This document shows positions 1 through 7,617 of a stretch of DNA of 18,567 nucleotides, piece by piece (the first letter of the stretch is position 1; the number at the start of each line of letters is the position of its first letter). The notes beneath the pieces were generated by a model. The model searched no databases and was not told the origin of the DNA. It was given only the letters and a program-made list of their open reading frames with translations. This stretch comes from JALYIM01 sp040003205 (GTDB taxonomy: Bacteria; Acidobacteriota; Terriglobia; Terriglobales; Acidobacteriaceae): the NCBI GenBank assembly GCA_040003205.1, contig JBDUDA010000029.1:1-18567 (forward strand). The letters run 5' to 3'. The translations under genes and the position numbers were made by a program.

Positions 1-1
1 C

Positions 2-49
2 AAAGTCTACCTCCGCCCCGAAACCGCCCAGGGAATCTTTGCCAACTTC
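2..49 (+). pseudogene. Glycyl-tRNA synthetase fragment (motif 2 region only)
   Basis: Codons 2-49 read KVYLRPETAQGIFANF, which matches the very conserved LRPETAQGIF stretch of the class II, alpha2-type glycyl-tRNA synthetase. After it the frame stays open to a TAA at 137-139, but the residues no longer resemble the family, which normally continues into a PFGIAQIG-type segment. The tail (about 50-137) is A/C/T-rich with very few G and matches nothing I recognise. It abuts the middle of an acyl-activating enzyme in another frame. I read this as a short foreign or misassembled piece at the sequence edge, not as a working gene. The family match of the 16 residues is solid; the explanation is inference. 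Confidence 0.55.
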
Positions 50-137
50 CGCAAAAATAACATTACAACGATAAACTTCATCAAACTCAAGAACTTCTCC
101 GACCTGCAAATTACCTTTAAAAACTTCTCGCACTTTT

Positions 138-1973
138 AATTTCGGCAAACTTTTCTTTGGCAAAGTCCACGACGTTTTTGGAGATCGAATGCGGCTGCTG
201 GTCACGGGAGGCTCGCGCTTCGATCCGCAAATCGCTCGCGACTTCCACGCGTTGGGGATTGATGTGTTGCAAGCCTATGGACTGACGGAAACCACTGGCG
301 GCGCTTTGGCAACTTCGCCTTCTGACAACGTGATCGGCTCAGTCGGCAAGCCACTGAAGGGCGTTGAGGTAAAGATAATTGATTCGGCTTTGCCAGAGGG
401 CGGCGCGGTTGCAATCGGCGAAGTGGCGATTCGCGGGGCCGTCGTGATGCAGGGATATTGGAACCGTCCCGACGCGACTGCCGAGGTGCTAAAAGACGGC
501 TGGCTCCATACCGGAGACCTTGGTTATCTCGATTCAGGCGGCAACTTATTCCTAACCGGACGCAAGAAAGAAGTAATCATTCTCAGTAATGGGAAGAATA
601 TCTACCCTGAAGAGATCGAAACGCACTATCAGAAATCTCCCTTCATCAAGGAAATTTGCGTGATGGGATTAGACCTTGGTCCAGGGTCTGACAAGCTGCA
701 TGCGGTGGTGGTGCCGAATTTCGACGTCCTTAAGGAACGAAAAGTGGTTAATGCGAAGGAGGTCATCCGCTTCGATATTGATGGACTCTCGGCCCAGCTA
801 CCCTCCACCAAACGTCTCGGCAGCTACGAGATATGGCAGGAGGATTTACCGCGCACCACTACCCGGAAAGTCAAACGATTCGAAGTGGGAAAACGTGTAC
901 GCGCGGGGCGTGAGCAGAAGAAATCGGATGACGCGGACGTGCGTCCGATTGCAACTTTCTCTGAGGACGATGCTATCTGGTTGCGCCAGCCCGGGGTGGA
1001 GAAAGCAATCGCGATCATCCAGCAGTCTTCGAAATCACGCGATGCGATGCAGCCGTCTGACAACCTCGAGCTTGATCTCGGACTTGATTCCATGCAGAGG
1101 GTCGAACTTCTGGTCGCGCTTGAACAGCAATTGGGGGGCAATGTAGAGGAGTCGCGCCTGGCTGAAATCTATACCGTCCGTGAGTTGGTGGGCGCAATTC
1201 TGGCGAGCGCGGCAAACACTTCAGATGACAGAGGAGCGCGCACTCAGTTCGAAGGATGGGAATCGGTGTTGCGGCAGGACCCTCCAGCGGCCGAGCTTCG
1301 CACCTTGGCGCCCGCGCCTATCCCCGATAGTTTTACGTTCCTGTTGAGCCGCGTTATTAAACAATTCTCTCGCCTTGCTTTCAATCTGCACGTGGAAGGC
1401 TCAGAGAACCTGCCCGAACGCGGACCGTACATCCTTTGCTCTAATCATCAAAGCTACCTGGATCCAGTGGTGCTGTGCAGTGTTGTCCCCCGCCAACTCT
1501 TTCGCCAACTGTTTGCAGTCGGCACGAGCGATATCTTCGGGGCCGGAATCATGCGGCGGGTAGCGCGCTGGTTGCGAGTCATCGTGGTAGATCCGGATGC
1601 GAATTTAATGTCCGCAATGCGCGCGGGTGCGGCCGGCCTCCGCAGCGGCAGAATTCTGATTCTTTATCCCGAGGGAGAACGAAGCATTGATGGCACTCCT
1701 AAAAACTTCAAGAAAGGCGCTGCGATTCTCGCGATGAACTTGAATGTGCCCATCGTTCCAGTCGCGATCGAGGGCTTTCATGACACTTGGCCGCGCGGAA
1801 AGTCCTTTCAGAAGTTTGCGCCGCTAAAGATTTCGATTGGAAAGCCGATTTATCCATCGAAGGAAAAACAGACTTCCGAACAGGCGTATGAAGAACTCAC
1901 CGCTGAACTCAGATCGCGAGTTGTGACTATGTGGGAGAGATTAAGAAGTGAACATGAGCACGCGCCCGACTGA
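138..1973 (+). CDS. Acyl-activating enzyme (AMP-binding, 5'-truncated) fused to acyl carrier domain and PlsC-type acyltransferase
   Basis: Partial protein; numbering is from the internal ATG at 189. Family similarity begins upstream at about 138 (NFGKLFFGKVHDVFGDRM), so 189 is not the true start and the N-terminal half of the adenylation domain is missing. Visible adenylation motifs: YGLTETTGG at 30-38, DGWLHTGD at 103-110, GRKKEVIILSNGKNIYPEEIE region at 124-144 and the late catalytic Lys in PRTTTRKVKR (K227). A phosphopantetheine carrier domain follows, with attachment Ser301 in DLGLDSM. The C-terminal third is a PlsC/LPLAT acyltransferase with NHQSYLD (HX4D, H420-D425) and LYPEGERS (492-499). 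It probably activates a fatty acid as acyl-AMP, loads it on its own carrier domain and transfers it to a lysophospholipid or glycerophosphate, like bacterial Aas but with a built-in ACP. The substrate is unknown. Confidence 0.85.
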   Translation, partial: NFGKLFFGKVHDVFGDRMRLLVTGGSRFDPQIARDFHALGIDVLQAYGLTETTGGALATSPSDNVIGSVGKPLKGVEVKIIDSALPEGGAVAIGEVAIRGAVVMQGYWNRPDATAEVLKDGWLHTGDLGYLDSGGNLFLTGRKKEVIILSNGKNIYPEEIETHYQKSPFIKEICVMGLDLGPGSDKLHAVVVPNFDVLKERKVVNAKEVIRFDIDGLSAQLPSTKRLGSYEIWQEDLPRTTTRKVKRFEVGKRVRAGREQKKSDDADVRPIATFSEDDAIWLRQPGVEKAIAIIQQSSKSRDAMQPSDNLELDLGLDSMQRVELLVALEQQLGGNVEESRLAEIYTVRELVGAILASAANTSDDRGARTQFEGWESVLRQDPPAAELRTLAPAPIPDSFTFLLSRVIKQFSRLAFNLHVEGSENLPERGPYILCSNHQSYLDPVVLCSVVPRQLFRQLFAVGTSDIFGAGIMRRVARWLRVIVVDPDANLMSAMRAGAAGLRSGRILILYPEGERSIDGTPKNFKKGAAILAMNLNVPIVPVAIEGFHDTWPRGKSFQKFAPLKISIGKPIYPSKEKQTSEQAYEELTAELRSRVVTMWERLRSEHEHAPD

Positions 1974-2010
1974 GGTCAATTTTGGCAGTGACTCAATTTC
2001 AAAATACCCT

Positions 2011-2140
2011 GTCATCTCGACCGGAGTCGTGGCTTCGCGCAGCGAAGACACCGCGGAGTGGAGAGACCTGCTTTTTCCCCGTCTAACAGCAGGTCTCTCG
2101 ACTCCGCAAAGCCAAGCGGCTTTGCTTCGCTCGAGATGAC
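2011..2140. repeat. Paired inverted palindromic repeat units (BIME-like) between convergent genes
   Basis: Two copies of one unit face each other. Unit 1 is 2011-2072 (+) and unit 2 is 2088-2140 (-). Each starts GTCATCTCGA and ends GAGAGACCTGCT. The inner 20-base arms, 2053-2072 and 2088-2107, pair with one mismatch around a 15-base loop; the outer 10-base arms, 2011-2020 and 2131-2140, pair perfectly. Each unit also has its own hairpin: CTTCGC/GCGAAG at 2033-2047, and GCAAAGCC/GGCTTTGC at 2106-2125. The element fills the gap between two genes that converge on it. This is the layout of REP/BIME elements, which RAYT (Y1-type) transposases can mobilise; no such transposase is in the window. It may also help end transcription from both sides. 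Confidence 0.8.
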
Positions 2141-2186
2141 AACCTTTGGTTGTAGCTTTTGAATTGAGCCACTACCCGAATTCTTT

Positions 2187-3098
2187 CTACTTCGCTCGCG
2201 GATGCGTCTGATCGTAGACCTCTAATACATGCTTCATCAAAAGTTGGGTATAGCGTTGCGTTGTCGAAAGCCGCTCATGGCCCAGCATTTCCTGGATGGC
2301 GCGCAGGTCAGCTCCCTCCTCCAATAGATGCGTGCCGAAGGCATGCCGCAGGGTATGAGGATGAACATCGGGCGAGAGCCCTTTAGCGACTGCAACCTTT
2401 TTTATGATTCGTCCGACACTACGGGTTGTCAAACGCCCCCCGCGATGGTTGATCAATAACGCAGTCGTTGCCTTCTTCAATTTCGCCAGTGCGTCTTGTC
2501 TCACCGGAAGATAGGTCGCCAAAGCCGCTCTAACCGAATCTCCAAAGGGCACGTAGCGTTCTTTTTTACCTTTGCCGCGAATGAGGATGGCTTCCGAACT
2601 CAATCGAATGTCATCCACGTTGATGCCGACGAGCTCAGAGTTGCGGATGCCGCATCCATAGAGAAGTTCCAGCATCAGACGTTCACGCTCCGGAAAGGCC
2701 GCGCCTTCTGGCATCTCGCCGTCAATCACAACGTTCATCTCTTCGATGGTCGGAACGCGTGGTAATTTTCTGGGAAGCTTGGGGGTCGCCACCAGCGCGG
2801 CCGGATTCTGTTCCGCCAGTCCCTGTTGCGCCAGCCAGCGGTAGAGCGATCGCACCGCCGCCAGCGCCCGCGCCACCGAAGTCTTACTCAGGCCTTTCGC
2901 GTACAACTCCGACAGAAACCCTCGAATCGTCAGATGGTCAATGCTCTTCCACGAGCGCGACCCGATGTAAGCGGAAAAGCTTTCCAAATCTCCGGAGTAA
3001 GCCTTGATGGTGTGCTTCGAAGCATTCCGTTCCGTCAGCGAGCGAAGAAATTGCTCGATGGCTTTTCCAACAGCAGTTTTCGCGGGGGCGGCCTTCAT
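2187..3098 (-). CDS. xerD: Tyrosine recombinase, XerD-like
   Basis: Site-specific tyrosine recombinase of 303 residues, the usual Xer size. The N-terminal SAM-like core-binding domain spans about 8-95 and the catalytic domain about 115-300. All catalytic residues are present: R152 (GCGIRNSEL), K176 (RGKGKKER), H248 and R251 (HTLRHAFGTHL), H274 (LGHERLSTTQ) and the nucleophile Y283. The start is the ATG at 3098-3096, which overlaps the stop of the upstream xerC-like gene as ATGA; an in-frame extension to 3254 would only overlap that gene and has no family similarity. The pair probably forms the XerC/XerD heterotetramer that resolves chromosome dimers at dif, although a private recombination role is possible given the operon. 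Which one is C and which is D is inferred from order and similarity only. Confidence 0.9.
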   Translation of the reverse strand: MKAAPAKTAVGKAIEQFLRSLTERNASKHTIKAYSGDLESFSAYIGSRSWKSIDHLTIRGFLSELYAKGLSKTSVARALAAVRSLYRWLAQQGLAEQNPAALVATPKLPRKLPRVPTIEEMNVVIDGEMPEGAAFPERERLMLELLYGCGIRNSELVGINVDDIRLSSEAILIRGKGKKERYVPFGDSVRAALATYLPVRQDALAKLKKATTALLINHRGGRLTTRSVGRIIKKVAVAKGLSPDVHPHTLRHAFGTHLLEEGADLRAIQEMLGHERLSTTQRYTQLLMKHVLEVYDQTHPRAK

Positions 3099-4027
3099 CG
3101 TGCTTTTGCTCGCGGATGATGCTTCTGATAAACGTTTTTCAGCCGGTCGAGCGCGAGATGCGTATAAATCTGCGTGGTTGAAATATCCGCGTGGCCCAGA
3201 ATCGTTTGCACTGTGCGGAGATCGGCGCCGTTCTCGACCATGTGGGTAGCGCAACTATGGCGCAGCATGTGCGGACTGACGTTCCGTCCAATGCCGGGAG
3301 CTGCGGCCCTGACCAATTGCCAAACGCGCTGACGAGTTAGCTTGCAACCTCTCCGGCCCACAAAAAGAAGCGGAGAGTTTGCGGTCTTGGAGGCGGAAAC
3401 CAGTAATGGCCGCACCAACTTTATGTAATTAGAAAGCGCGTCCTGCGCTGATTTTCCCAGCGGAACGATCCTTTCCTTGTCGCCTTTACCGCGCACCAAA
3501 ACATATCCCAGATCAAGCTTGAGGTCTTCTAGTTTGATTCCGATAATTTCCGAAACCCGCAATGCGCCCGCGTAAAAAACTTCCAGCATGGTCTGATCGC
3601 GGGCAGAAATCGCTGCATCTTGTGGGTTGGCGGAATCGCGCGCACGGCCTCGCAACATTTCTCCAATCTCGTCGCGCGCTAAAGACTTCGGCAAAACCTT
3701 CCACTGCTTGGGAGAGTCAATGTTGAGTGTTGGGTCGCGGGTCACGATTTTGTCGAGTAACAGGTGGCGGTACAGATGACGCAAGGCCGACAGCTTCCTC
3801 CCTACCGAGCGGCCATCCACCAGATTCGCAAACAGTTGCTGGATGAATTCACGTACGTCCTCCTGTCGGGCGCGGGTGAGAACACGCTTACGTTTTTCGA
3901 GGAAGCCGGCGAACTGTCCGATGTCGGTGGTGTAAGCCGCGATGGTCAACGGCGCGAGGCCCTTCTCGATTTTTAAATAATCGAGAAAGCTGGAAAGTAC
4001 CCGCGAATTCGCTTCTGAAGCCACCAT
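3095..4027 (-). CDS. xerC: Tyrosine recombinase, XerC-like
   Basis: Full-length Xer-family recombinase of 310 residues. The core-binding domain covers about 8-100 and the catalytic domain about 115-305. Catalytic residues: R157 (AGALRVSEI), K181 (RGKGDKER), H253 and R256 (SPHMLRHSCATH), H279 (ILGHADISTTQ) and Y288 (IYTHLAL). It starts at an ATG with no obvious Shine-Dalgarno sequence, 53 bases after the DUF72 stop. Its TGA overlaps the next gene's ATG by four bases, so the two recombinases are probably translationally coupled. In many bacteria xerC and xerD lie in separate places; a directly overlapping pair suggests co-production of a heterodimer. The motif set leaves little doubt about the family; the XerC label is less sure. 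Confidence 0.9.
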   Translation of the reverse strand: MVASEANSRVLSSFLDYLKIEKGLAPLTIAAYTTDIGQFAGFLEKRKRVLTRARQEDVREFIQQLFANLVDGRSVGRKLSALRHLYRHLLLDKIVTRDPTLNIDSPKQWKVLPKSLARDEIGEMLRGRARDSANPQDAAISARDQTMLEVFYAGALRVSEIIGIKLEDLKLDLGYVLVRGKGDKERIVPLGKSAQDALSNYIKLVRPLLVSASKTANSPLLFVGRRGCKLTRQRVWQLVRAAAPGIGRNVSPHMLRHSCATHMVENGADLRTVQTILGHADISTTQIYTHLALDRLKNVYQKHHPRAKAR

Positions 4028-4080
4028 TACAGTATGCGCACTGGCGGACGCCGGGGAAAGTACTGGGACGGGTACTCAAA

Positions 4081-4812
4081 CTAAATGGCGCTCGGTGTGA
4101 GCTCCTTCAAAACATCCACCGCGTAGGCCGCGCCTTGAGGCGTCTCATCGTGTTTGAAGAACGTGAACGCATTGCGTCCTTCAGCGACATGCTGGCGCAT
4201 GCGGTCAGCCATGCTTTTTCGTTCTTCCGGAGTGTAAGTCGGCTTTCGGAAGCGGTAGTAACAGAAGTCAGCGGTAATCACGTCCGGCGTGACCCGGTCT
4301 TCGGTTTCAGCAACACACAGCGCGCGATTGTATTTCTTCAGCAAGTCGAAAACTTCATCGGTGAACCATGACACGTTGCGGAATTCAAATGCCGCCAGCA
4401 CTCCGCGCGGCAGCGAGATCAGAAAATCCTCCAGCAATTTCGCATCAATCTTCATGTTTGGTGGCAATTGAAACAGTATCGGCCCCAGCTTTCCAGCCAC
4501 AGCCAGCGGTTCAATCGTGCCCAGGAATCGCGTCACGAATTCCTCCGCGCCTTTCAATCTTTTGATGTGAGTAAGAACCTGATGGGCCTTCACACTAAAA
4601 CGAAAAGACTCCGGAGTTTCAGAAATCCACTTCTGCGCCGTGCTTTCTTTTAGCAGCTGGCGGAAGGTAAAGTTCACTTCCACTGCATTCAACTGCGACG
4701 AGTAGTGCCGCAAGAAGTTCTTCTGCGCCAACTTCGCCGGATAAAAATCAGGCTTCCAACTGGGATAAGCCCATCCTGAAGTGCCAACGAAAGTTTGCGC
4801 CACCGCGGCCAT
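4081..4812 (-). CDS. DUF72 (YecE-like) TIM-barrel protein
   Basis: Protein of 243 residues with family hallmarks in order: VGTSGWAYPSWKPDFYP near the N terminus, NAVEVNFTFRQL, FRFSVKAHQ, LGPILFQLPP, AAFEFRNVSWF, DFCYYRFR and the C-terminal FFKHDETPQGAAYA. DUF72 proteins fold as a TIM barrel; their biochemical role is not settled, so none is assigned. I chose the ATG at 4812-4810 because GGAG lies just upstream at normal spacing and the family match begins soon after. A TTG at 4833, also preceded by a GGAG, would add seven residues and leave only five bases after the polymerase stop. The tight packing shows it is transcribed with the LigD-type polymerase upstream and the Xer genes downstream, hinting at a link to DNA repair. 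Confidence 0.85.
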   Translation of the reverse strand: MAAVAQTFVGTSGWAYPSWKPDFYPAKLAQKNFLRHYSSQLNAVEVNFTFRQLLKESTAQKWISETPESFRFSVKAHQVLTHIKRLKGAEEFVTRFLGTIEPLAVAGKLGPILFQLPPNMKIDAKLLEDFLISLPRGVLAAFEFRNVSWFTDEVFDLLKKYNRALCVAETEDRVTPDVITADFCYYRFRKPTYTPEERKSMADRMRQHVAEGRNAFTFFKHDETPQGAAYAVDVLKELTPSAI

Positions 4813-4838
4813 ACCATCTCCGGTAACGGGCAATGAAA

Positions 4839-5897
4839 CTATCTCCGCCCGGTTTTCTTTTTGGCTATGCGAGTTTTCTTCGCGGTCTTGACCGGCAAAG
4901 TTTCTTTGATCACAGCCTTTTTCTTCGCTGCCTGCGCGGACATTTGCATTCCCGCTTCCACCGCCTGCGGCGTGGCGTCTTCAATCCCTGGAAGTTTCGG
5001 CAGCTTCTGCTTCAATGTGAGCAGCGGCCCGAAGAGGTCGCCCATCTTCTCCACGCGCTTCAGAACCTGATCAGCTTCGAACACCAAAAGTTTTGCGTCT
5101 TTTTTCGTCAGCGCCTGTTCAACCTCTTCCCATTTTAACGGCGTCGAAACCGTTGGACGCTCGCGCGCACGCAGTGAATATACGCTGACCGTGGTCTTGT
5201 GCTCATCATTCTGGCTCCAGTCCACCAGCACTTTGCCGACCCGCAATTGCTTCTTCATGTCTGACACAACCAGCTCTTGGTGCTCGCTTTCGAGCAACCG
5301 TGCCAGCGCATGCGCAAAAGGCTTTGTGAAGTCGTAATTGGTAGGCGAGTTCAGCGGTACATAAATCTGCAGGCCTTTCGATCCTGACGTTTTCGGAAAA
5401 CTCTGCAATCCGAAATGTTCGAATATTTGCCGCAGCCACATCCCCACCTGGCAGCACTGCACAATATCGGCAGGAGAGCCGGGGTCGAGATCGAAAACCA
5501 TCGTGCGCGGACAAGTAATTTCTTTCGCCATCGAAAGCGACGGATGCAATTCAATTCCAGCCAGATTCGCGATCCACACCAGCGTCGGCAAATTGTCGGC
5601 CAGTATGTAATTGACGTTACGCTGATTGCCTTCGCTCCAGAATGGAGCGGTCTTCACCCAGTCCGGCCGATGCTTGGTGGCATTTTTCTCAAAAAAGAAT
5701 TCCTGGTCCACTCCACCGGGATAACGCTTCAACGTTAATGGATGCCCGGCAAGCTGCGGCACCAGGACGGGCGCGATGCGGGCATAATAATCAATCACCT
5801 GCCCCTTGGTAAAACCAGCCGCCGGGTAAAGCACTTTGTCGAGATTCGTCAGCTTCAGTTGCTTGCCTTCGATTTCGATGGTGGATGCCGTGCTCAT
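4839..5897 (-). CDS. Stand-alone LigD-type polymerase/primase (AEP) domain protein
   Basis: Archaeo-eukaryotic primase-superfamily polymerase of 352 residues, matching the polymerase domain of LigD used in bacterial non-homologous end joining. No ligase or 3'-phosphoesterase domain is attached. Motif I is FDLDPG (metal-binding D136 and D138), motif II is TSGSKGLQIYVPL (170-182) and motif III is VLVDWSQN (D226). The usual motif II histidine is Gln177 here. The last 30 or so residues form a Lys/Ala-rich tail that could bind DNA non-specifically. The ATG is preceded by AGGGGG at good spacing. It is the first gene of a minus-strand operon with DUF72, xerC-like and xerD-like genes. No ku or ligase gene lies in the window, so a role in end joining, gap filling or primer synthesis is inferred from the family. 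Confidence 0.88.
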   Translation of the reverse strand: MSTASTIEIEGKQLKLTNLDKVLYPAAGFTKGQVIDYYARIAPVLVPQLAGHPLTLKRYPGGVDQEFFFEKNATKHRPDWVKTAPFWSEGNQRNVNYILADNLPTLVWIANLAGIELHPSLSMAKEITCPRTMVFDLDPGSPADIVQCCQVGMWLRQIFEHFGLQSFPKTSGSKGLQIYVPLNSPTNYDFTKPFAHALARLLESEHQELVVSDMKKQLRVGKVLVDWSQNDEHKTTVSVYSLRARERPTVSTPLKWEEVEQALTKKDAKLLVFEADQVLKRVEKMGDLFGPLLTLKQKLPKLPGIEDATPQAVEAGMQMSAQAAKKKAVIKETLPVKTAKKTRIAKKKTGRR

Positions 5898-5911
5898 GTA
5901 CTGCCCCCTGT

Positions 5912-5923
5912 GGGTCTAGACCC
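5912..5923. promoter_or_regulatory. Perfect 12-base palindrome upstream of the LigD-type polymerase gene
   Basis: GGGTCTAGACCC is a perfect palindrome centred about 20 bases before the polymerase ATG, immediately upstream of its Shine-Dalgarno sequence and inside the divergent gap between two operons. Position and symmetry fit a repressor site or a short leader structure. No regulator gene is adjacent, and a 12-base palindrome can arise by chance. Confidence 0.35.
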
Positions 5924-6012
5924 TAACGTCGCACAATTTCATACGTCTAACTTAGGATGGTTTTGCGAACGATTTTCTTTGATGCCGAAAAGTAGCCGGA
6001 AGCGCACATCAT

Positions 6013-6041
6013 TTGACAAGCCGCTTCTAAGGCACGTAATT
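6013..6041 (+). promoter_or_regulatory. Candidate sigma-70-type promoter for the M16 peptidase pair
   Basis: A perfect -35 hexamer TTGACA (6013-6018) is followed after 17 bases by GTAATT (6036-6041), or after 18 by TAATTT. It sits about 45 bases before the Shine-Dalgarno sequence GGAGG (6076-6080) of the downstream gene, in the correct direction. Confidence 0.5.
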
Positions 6042-6084
6042 TCAAGATTCCTTTCATGATTTGTGTAACCGCTCCGGAGGTCCA

Positions 6085-7617
6085 ATGAAGGCTCGTTCCA
6101 TTACCGTCGCAATATTCTGCGCCCTCACGTTTTGCGCTCTGCCGGTGAAAGTTCCAGCGCAAGACATCGCTTCCTTTGAAAAGCGCGTCACCGTCAAGAA
6201 GCTATCGAATGGGCTAACGGTGCTGATATGCGAGCGCCCTGAGGCTCCCGTTTTTTCGTTTTACACCCACGTGGACGCCGGTTCCGTTCAGGACCCGCAG
6301 GGTCAGACCGGCATGGCGCACATGTTCGAGCATATGGCATTCAAGGGGACCGACACGATCGGAACCAAAAACTATGCTGCCGAGAAGGCCGCCCTTGAAA
6401 AAGTGGAGACCGCATACGCCGCCTACATCTACGAGCGCGATCGCCCCGTTGGTAGAGATGACGCCAAGCTCAAACAATTGGAAAAGAGCTGGCAAGATGC
6501 AGTCACCGAAGCCAATCAGTACGTCGTGGGAAACGAGTTCGGGGAAATCGTGGAGCGTAATGGCGGGGAAGATTTGAACGCATCCACCAACGACGATGAA
6601 ACCGAATACCACTATTCCCTGCCCGAAAATCGTCTGGAGTTGTGGGCCTACCTCGAGTCCGAGCGCTTTCTGCATCCCGTCATGAGGGAGTTTTACAAAG
6701 AGCGCAACGTCGTAATTGAAGAACGTCGCATGCGGACGGACAGCCGTCCGGTAGGCCGCTTGATCGAGCAATTCATCGCCACCGCCTATGAAGCACATCC
6801 TTATCATCGTCCTACGATTGGGTGGATGGCGGACCTAAATTCGTTCTCCGCCAGCGACGCTCAGAAATTCTTTGATCGTTACTACATTCCGTCCAACATG
6901 GTGGTAACAGTCGTGGGAGATGTGAAGGCAGCTACCGCGATGCCGCTTATTGAGAAGTATTTCAGTCGTATCCCCTCGCGCGAAAAGCCGAACGAGCGCA
7001 CGACTACCGAGCCCCCGCAGAATTCCGAGCGGCATGTGACTTTGCACGAAGCTTCCCAGCCGATATATATCGAGGGTTATCATCGCCCCAGTTACCGCGA
7101 TAAAGACGATGCCGTCTATGACGCTATCGCGGACCTAATGTCGGAAGGCCGGACGTCCCGCCTTTATCGCTCCCTGGTGCGCGATAAGAAGATTGCAGCC
7201 GAGGCCGCGGGTTTCACAGGTTTTCCGGGAAACAAGTATCCCCATCTGTTTGCCTTTTACGCGTTTCCCATGCCCGGCCATAAGAACGATGAAATCGCCG
7301 CCGCCATTCACAGCGAGATTGAGCGCATTAAAAAAGAAGATATCAGCGACGACGAACTCAAAATGATTAAAACGAGGTCAAAAGCAAACTTGATACGCGG
7401 ACTGAACAGCAACGGCGGCCTCGCTTCACAACTCGGATTCTTCCAATCCCGCTATGAGGATTGGCGGGAACTATTCCGGACCGTGGACAGGATCGATAAA
7501 GTTTCCAAAGCGGACATCCGCCGCGTTGCCAACCAGATTTTTCTTCCCACAAATCGCACGATTGGCGTGATCGAAAATACGCCTGCGGAAGCCGCCGCTC
7601 AAGGAGGCGCGCAATGA
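6085..7617 (+). CDS. Secreted M16-family zinc peptidase, catalytic subunit
   Basis: Protein of 510 residues starting at an ATG preceded by GGAGG; an earlier TTG at 6061 lacks this. A signal peptide (hydrophobic stretch about 6-20, possible cut after VPAQ) sends it to the periplasm. The inverted zinc motif HxxEH is HMFEH at 79-83, and the third ligand Glu lies in VIEERR (211-215). Between them is a charged, probably helical insertion of roughly 50 residues (about 98-150), followed by the conserved LNASTNDDETEYHYSLP segment. The M16 C-terminal half-domain follows (SRLYRSLVRDKKIAAEA). Such enzymes cut short unfolded peptides inside a closed chamber of two half-barrels. The next gene overlaps by four bases (ATGA) and encodes a homologue without the zinc motif, so the active enzyme is probably a heterodimer. 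Substrates are unknown. Confidence 0.9.
   Translation: MKARSITVAIFCALTFCALPVKVPAQDIASFEKRVTVKKLSNGLTVLICERPEAPVFSFYTHVDAGSVQDPQGQTGMAHMFEHMAFKGTDTIGTKNYAAEKAALEKVETAYAAYIYERDRPVGRDDAKLKQLEKSWQDAVTEANQYVVGNEFGEIVERNGGEDLNASTNDDETEYHYSLPENRLELWAYLESERFLHPVMREFYKERNVVIEERRMRTDSRPVGRLIEQFIATAYEAHPYHRPTIGWMADLNSFSASDAQKFFDRYYIPSNMVVTVVGDVKAATAMPLIEKYFSRIPSREKPNERTTTEPPQNSERHVTLHEASQPIYIEGYHRPSYRDKDDAVYDAIADLMSEGRTSRLYRSLVRDKKIAAEAAGFTGFPGNKYPHLFAFYAFPMPGHKNDEIAAAIHSEIERIKKEDISDDELKMIKTRSKANLIRGLNSNGGLASQLGFFQSRYEDWRELFRTVDRIDKVSKADIRRVANQIFLPTNRTIGVIENTPAEAAAQGGAQ

Noticed and set aside
1948..2139. Plus-strand 63-codon frame after the acyltransferase
   Set aside because: It is mostly the palindromic repeat, which explains the open frame; no similarity or clear start.
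3099..3254. N-terminal extension of the XerD-like protein
   Set aside because: These codons overlap xerC in another frame and lack Xer similarity; the ATGA overlap at 3095-3098 gives a natural start.
6214..6807. Minus-strand 197-codon frame opposite the M16 catalytic gene
   Set aside because: The plus strand encodes the intact HxxEH peptidase; the antisense frame has no recognisable features.
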